Positions 5,996-8,851 of a DNA stretch of 8,851 nucleotides are shown here, piece after piece. The first letter of the stretch is position 1. Each line of letters begins with the position of its first letter. The translations under genes and the position numbers were made by a program. This DNA comes from Cyanobacteria bacterium UBA11153 (GTDB lineage Bacteria > Cyanobacteriota > Cyanobacteriia > Cyanobacteriales > Coleofasciculaceae): positions 9,127 through 17,977 of the forward strand of contig DOIX01000219.1 of assembly GCA_003511885.1 (NCBI GenBank), read 5' to 3'. The notes beneath the pieces were generated by a model, which made no database searches, had not been told where the DNA came from, and was given only the letters and a program-made list of their open reading frames with translations.

Positions 5996-8431
5996 TTACT
6001 CTGCCAGGATCGAGTAAATAGCCCAAATTGCCATCCCCCGCAAATAATGACTGGCACGAAATGTCCCCGCTGCTGTAATTGCTTCTGGGGTGCGAAATTG
6101 CAACCCATTTTCATAAACATTACGGATGACAGCTTCTGCCAGTCGCAATCCTTCCTCCTTCAGCCCCGATTGCATCAAGAATGCAGCAATGCCAAAATTA
6201 ATCCCTGTCCAGATTTCCAGGGGATGAGTAGCATCAGGATTAGCGGGCGAGCCATCCAGCTTCACGCCATTAGCTGCTCCTAGTTTACCATTGTAAAACT
6301 TTAAAAAGCAGGCTTCATAAACAGTTTTCAAAGCCAACAGAGCGCAATCGGGAGGAACAATATCCGGTAATCCTAATAATCGAGCATAAAACGCACCCGA
6401 CAATTGGTCAGCCATCACAATATCCGAACCACTTTCACTATCTAAGCGATAATACCGCCCATTCCAGAGTTTTTCTTGGTAAAGGGGTTTGGCTTGTTGT
6501 AACCATTGACGATAGTTATCAATATTTTCTCGAATGGATTCTGGATCGGGTACATTCAAGATCGGAGATAATGGAGGATAATTTTCCAATAATATTTCCC
6601 CAATTGCGATCGCGCTCTCTAACCCAGCTAACCACAATCCTCCACAATAAGCACTAATTCCCTGCAATTGCCAATCATCAAAGGTTTGATCCGGCGCACC
6701 CGAATTTTCTGGAATCCCATCCCCATCTCGGTCAAAAGTTTTCAAGTAAGCGAGGGATTGGACAATTGCCGTCCAACATTCCCACAGAAACTCTGTATCC
6801 TTCTGCCCAGTCAGGACAAAATCCCGATAAACCTGCAAAACAAAATCGCAGGGCAAATCCTTCCACTGATTGCAATCCTGATAACTAGTATAATTCGTCT
6901 TTTCCCAAGGATGCTCATTAGGCGCACCTAGATCGTGAGGCGTAGCATCCGCAATTTTACGGACAGCAGGAGCATTATTGTAACCAATAATACGTGGTGT
7001 ATCATCCCTAGTCGGAATCGCACGAGCAAAAGCTGCCAACACCGCCTTATCCAACTTAGGCCAGAGGAGCGCCAAAGCAAAAGAGCCATAGAGTCGAACA
7101 TCCAAACTCTCATACCAGCGATAATCCAGACATTCGAGTACAGCAAACTCACCCACCGGATTGCGATCGTCGGCAGCACTCCAAATTGTCCCTCCATCTG
7201 TGAGAAGATACAACTCATTAAACAAAGCCATCTTCAACCAACCAGGCAAATCCTCTCGCTGCAAAATTGGTTCCTGCCAAGCCACAATCCGCTCTTGCCA
7301 CAACTCATGATGTTTTAAAGCCGTCCGGACAATAGACCAAACATTATGCCCTGTCCGTCCGAAAAAATCAGTATAGCGTCGGTAATAATTAACACCAGGA
7401 GCAAATTCAGTAACGGGGAAATCCCAAGCCAAAATAAAAGGGATTTTCCGAGTCTTACCAGGACGAATAGTAAACCGCAGCGCGATCGCAGCGCCAATTT
7501 GTTCTCCTGGAGCAGCAGGAGTTTCATCTTGAATATCTGGTAAACTACCATCACCAGCAAAACTATCCCAAACATCCGCTCCGTCTCCAGCGGGATGCCA
7601 GCGAGTGTGGTAAAAAACTTCCAGACTAGGATTAGCCACAGTAGCCAAACAGAATTGGCCCTCCCCTTCCCGAATACCATCTCCCAATCTAACTCGATCC
7701 AACAAACACCCCACCCGGAAATTATCCACAATCCACTGATTAAAACTTCCCGTACTATCCCCCCATCGAGGTTGATACTCGTAAACTGGACTGCCATCAT
7801 CCCGAACTTGTACCTGTGGAGTTTTAATAGCATTAGTAAACCAACCCACCATATTGTGCCAAGTCAGCATAATACTCAGAGTAATCGGAGTATCAGTAGG
7901 ATTATGGGCTGTCCACTCAAAAACCGCCACCGGATAACTACTTTCCTGATAACATCCCGCCCAAATCGGCGAAAACTGTTCGCAGGTTAACTCAGTTTGA
8001 AAAACACCATCATAAACAAACCAACTCCGAGGATAGAGAGCATGGTAACTGCCTGTATTGGGGAGTGAGGAGTGGGTTTTTTCCGAAGAAGTAGGATACC
8101 ATTGCCATCGTTTTAAACTACCATCTTCCGGCCCTTCAGTACAGAGAGCATAAGCTTGAGGAGGGGAATTGCCCGACTCCTCAAAAATACTAAACTGACA
8201 AGCGGGGAGACTCTTGAAGGTATGTTCTCCACCATCTAAATGCCATAAATTAAAATCACCCTTGGAAGAGCGCCCGATACAGCCAGCGCCAAAACCACCC
8301 AGAGGCATACCATGCCAGGGGCCATCATCTAAATTGCTAGCATAGCGGACAGTATAGGGTTTTGCCCAGCCAAGTCCGAGGGGACGTTGCCAGGTAGAGG
8401 AAGGGATGTTTGGGCGGGGTGGATAGATCAT
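5996..8431 (-). CDS. GH116 glycosidase, non-lysosomal glucosylceramidase (GBA2)-like
   Basis: This is a complete 811-aa beta-glucosidase-type enzyme of family GH116. The N-terminal beta-sandwich domain (about 30-350) starts with the conserved PWHGMPLGGFGAGCIGRSSK and DFNLWHLDGGEH. The catalytic (alpha/alpha)6 barrel (about 390-810, the DUF608 region) carries the predicted nucleophile Glu433 in VLECLDYRWYESLDV. It carries the predicted acid/base Asp585 in DQTFDDW, next to ISAYCGGLWLAG. The 152-residue spacing between them equals that of the Thermoanaerobacterium enzyme TxGH116 (E441/D593). LEIWTGINFGIAAF (738-751) is another family motif. There is no signal peptide or membrane segment, so a cytosolic location is expected. 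Family members release glucose from glucosylceramide or other beta-glucosides; the substrate here is unknown. Length matches bacterial members. The ATG at 8429-8431 is directly preceded by GGAGG with no spacer, which is unusual. Two HIP1 sites (6606, 7482) lie inside the gene. Confidence 0.95.
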   Translation of the reverse strand: MIYPPRPNIPSSTWQRPLGLGWAKPYTVRYASNLDDGPWHGMPLGGFGAGCIGRSSKGDFNLWHLDGGEHTFKSLPACQFSIFEESGNSPPQAYALCTEGPEDGSLKRWQWYPTSSEKTHSSLPNTGSYHALYPRSWFVYDGVFQTELTCEQFSPIWAGCYQESSYPVAVFEWTAHNPTDTPITLSIMLTWHNMVGWFTNAIKTPQVQVRDDGSPVYEYQPRWGDSTGSFNQWIVDNFRVGCLLDRVRLGDGIREGEGQFCLATVANPSLEVFYHTRWHPAGDGADVWDSFAGDGSLPDIQDETPAAPGEQIGAAIALRFTIRPGKTRKIPFILAWDFPVTEFAPGVNYYRRYTDFFGRTGHNVWSIVRTALKHHELWQERIVAWQEPILQREDLPGWLKMALFNELYLLTDGGTIWSAADDRNPVGEFAVLECLDYRWYESLDVRLYGSFALALLWPKLDKAVLAAFARAIPTRDDTPRIIGYNNAPAVRKIADATPHDLGAPNEHPWEKTNYTSYQDCNQWKDLPCDFVLQVYRDFVLTGQKDTEFLWECWTAIVQSLAYLKTFDRDGDGIPENSGAPDQTFDDWQLQGISAYCGGLWLAGLESAIAIGEILLENYPPLSPILNVPDPESIRENIDNYRQWLQQAKPLYQEKLWNGRYYRLDSESGSDIVMADQLSGAFYARLLGLPDIVPPDCALLALKTVYEACFLKFYNGKLGAANGVKLDGSPANPDATHPLEIWTGINFGIAAFLMQSGLKEEGLRLAEAVIRNVYENGLQFRTPEAITAAGTFRASHYLRGMAIWAIYSILAE

Positions 8432-8436
8432 CCTCC
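8432..8436 (-). promoter_or_regulatory. Shine-Dalgarno-like GGAGG abutting the glycosidase start
   Basis: On the minus strand GGAGG is followed at once by the ATG of the GH116 gene. A functional site normally sits 5-9 bases upstream, so this motif is too close to act in the usual way for that ATG. No better in-frame start lies nearby: the next Met is residue 42, inside the conserved PWHGMPLGG motif, and the upstream frame (AL-KYDRR-) shows no start codon close by. Confidence 0.4.
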
Positions 8437-8545
8437 GATCATACTTTAGAGCGCGATCGCACGGAATAGAAGAGAAGGGATCTGGACTAGGGAGACAAGA
8501 GAGACTCAGGGGATAAGGAGGAATCCTTCATCCAGGGTTTTGATT

Positions 8546-8573
8546 GCTATAACTGTCAATTGACAATTGTCAA
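8546..8573 (-). promoter_or_regulatory. Candidate sigma70-type promoter for the glycosidase gene
   Basis: On the minus strand TTGACA (8573-8568, a perfect -35) is followed by a 16-base spacer and TATAGC (8551-8546, four of six matches to TATAAT). Transcription would begin near 8540 and leave a leader of about 110 bases before the GH116 start codon, carrying a HIP1 site at 8453-8460. A second TTGACA at 8559-8554 has no matching -10. The -35 lies within a 20-bp palindrome. Confidence 0.35.
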
Positions 8574-8576
8574 TTG
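8557..8576. repeat. Perfect 20-bp palindrome upstream of the glycosidase gene
   Basis: CAATTGACAA (8557-8566) followed by TTGTCAATTG (8567-8576) is perfectly self-complementary. It holds three CAATTG-type words. A weaker relative, AGTTGACAATTATC, occurs near 5924-5937 at the other end of the same gene. CAATTGACAATTG-like strings are, from memory, common in cyanobacterial spacers, so this may be a dispersed repeat. It also overlaps the candidate -35 box and could be an operator. Confidence 0.65.
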
Positions 8577-8596
8577 CGATCGTAAATTCAGCTATT

Positions 8597-8773
8597 TTAA
8601 CTACCAATTTTTCTTTGTAAATAGGTAATCATTTCTGCTACTGCTTCCAGTTTACCTTTAAGCTTCCAAGCACTTTCAGTACCTTCTCGTTTAGATTCGA
8701 GCGCCTTAAGAGAGCGTTCATAGTCTTGTTGGCGTTGTAACCAGTAATCTAGATCTTGGCGATAATTTTCCAT
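8597..8773 (-). CDS. Small helical hypothetical protein, 58 aa
   Basis: An ATG at 8771-8773 opens a 58-residue frame that ends with TAA at 8597-8599. The protein is almost entirely charged and helical: MENYRQDLDYWLQRQQDYER opens it, followed by SLKALESKREGTESAWKLKG and a final helix ending YLQRKIGS. It has no signal peptide, membrane segment or cysteine. Hydrophobic residues recur with coiled-coil-like spacing, which suggests a small helical-hairpin or oligomerising protein. I do not recognise a family or function. The frame has ordinary codon use and a sensible amino-acid composition, which is why I call it real despite a weak ribosome binding site. It is on the same strand as the GH116 gene, 165 bp upstream of it, with a candidate promoter between them, so co-transcription is uncertain. 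Confidence 0.65.
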   Translation of the reverse strand: MENYRQDLDYWLQRQQDYERSLKALESKREGTESAWKLKGKLEAVAEMITYLQRKIGS

Positions 8774-8851
8774 AAAATATCTGAGTATTTTCAGTTATTT
8801 GTAGCAACCACTAGGGCAGCCCCGACATTCTCAATTCCTCAAACCCTTGAT

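Noticed and set aside
7315..7990. Long overlapping open frames on both strands inside the glycosidase gene, up to 172 codons.
   Set aside because: They are antisense or frame-shifted shadows of a strongly conserved GH116 gene and show no family motifs of their own.
8811..8849. A 12-residue minus-strand frame entering from the right edge (reading QGFEELRMSGLP then TAG), possibly the C-terminus of a gene upstream of the 58-aa protein.
   Set aside because: It is too short to support, although its strand and 37-bp distance would suit an operon. The next bases to the right would decide it.

Overview
The window looks like accessory chromosome from a cyanobacterium, probably a filamentous one. The reasons are an AT-rich background, at least five copies of the cyanobacterial HIP1 octamer GCGATCGC (4165, 5745, 6606, 7482, 8453), a class III adenylate cyclase of cyanobacterial style, IS630- and IS1634-type transposase remnants, and short palindromic intergenic repeats. 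The genus cannot be fixed from the sequence alone.

All genes and gene remnants lie on the minus strand. In order of transcription (right to left) they are: a 58-aa helical small protein (8597-8773); a full-length GH116 / GBA2-like glucosylceramidase-type glycosidase (5996-8431); a 655-bp spacer with a 102-bp MITE-like element and a CRP/NtcA-like palindrome; a membrane-anchored PAS + adenylate cyclase protein (start chosen at 5340, end 3442); the 3' part of an IS1634-like transposase (2694-3386); an 865-bp gene-free stretch full of palindromes and one MITE-like inverted repeat; a 271-aa protein with three winged-helix-like segments (1013-1828); and a decayed IS630 transposase that runs off the left edge (1-716).

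The intact genes do not form an obvious pathway or operon. Spacers between them are large, and two of the spacers are occupied by mobile-element debris. The cyclase is the main signalling gene: it has two membrane segments, an extracytoplasmic sensor domain of unrecognised type, a PAS domain, and a catalytic domain with all the metal- and adenine-specifying residues. Its 5' region is the most interesting part of the window. A MITE-like element with inverted ends and a 7-bp flanking direct repeat sits 33 bp before the start codon and adds an in-frame 46-codon extension to the open frame. Further upstream, a 16-bp palindrome fits both CRP-type and NtcA-type operators and has a -10-like hexamer at a roughly suitable distance. 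I did not find a convincing new multi-gene defence or biosynthetic system here.
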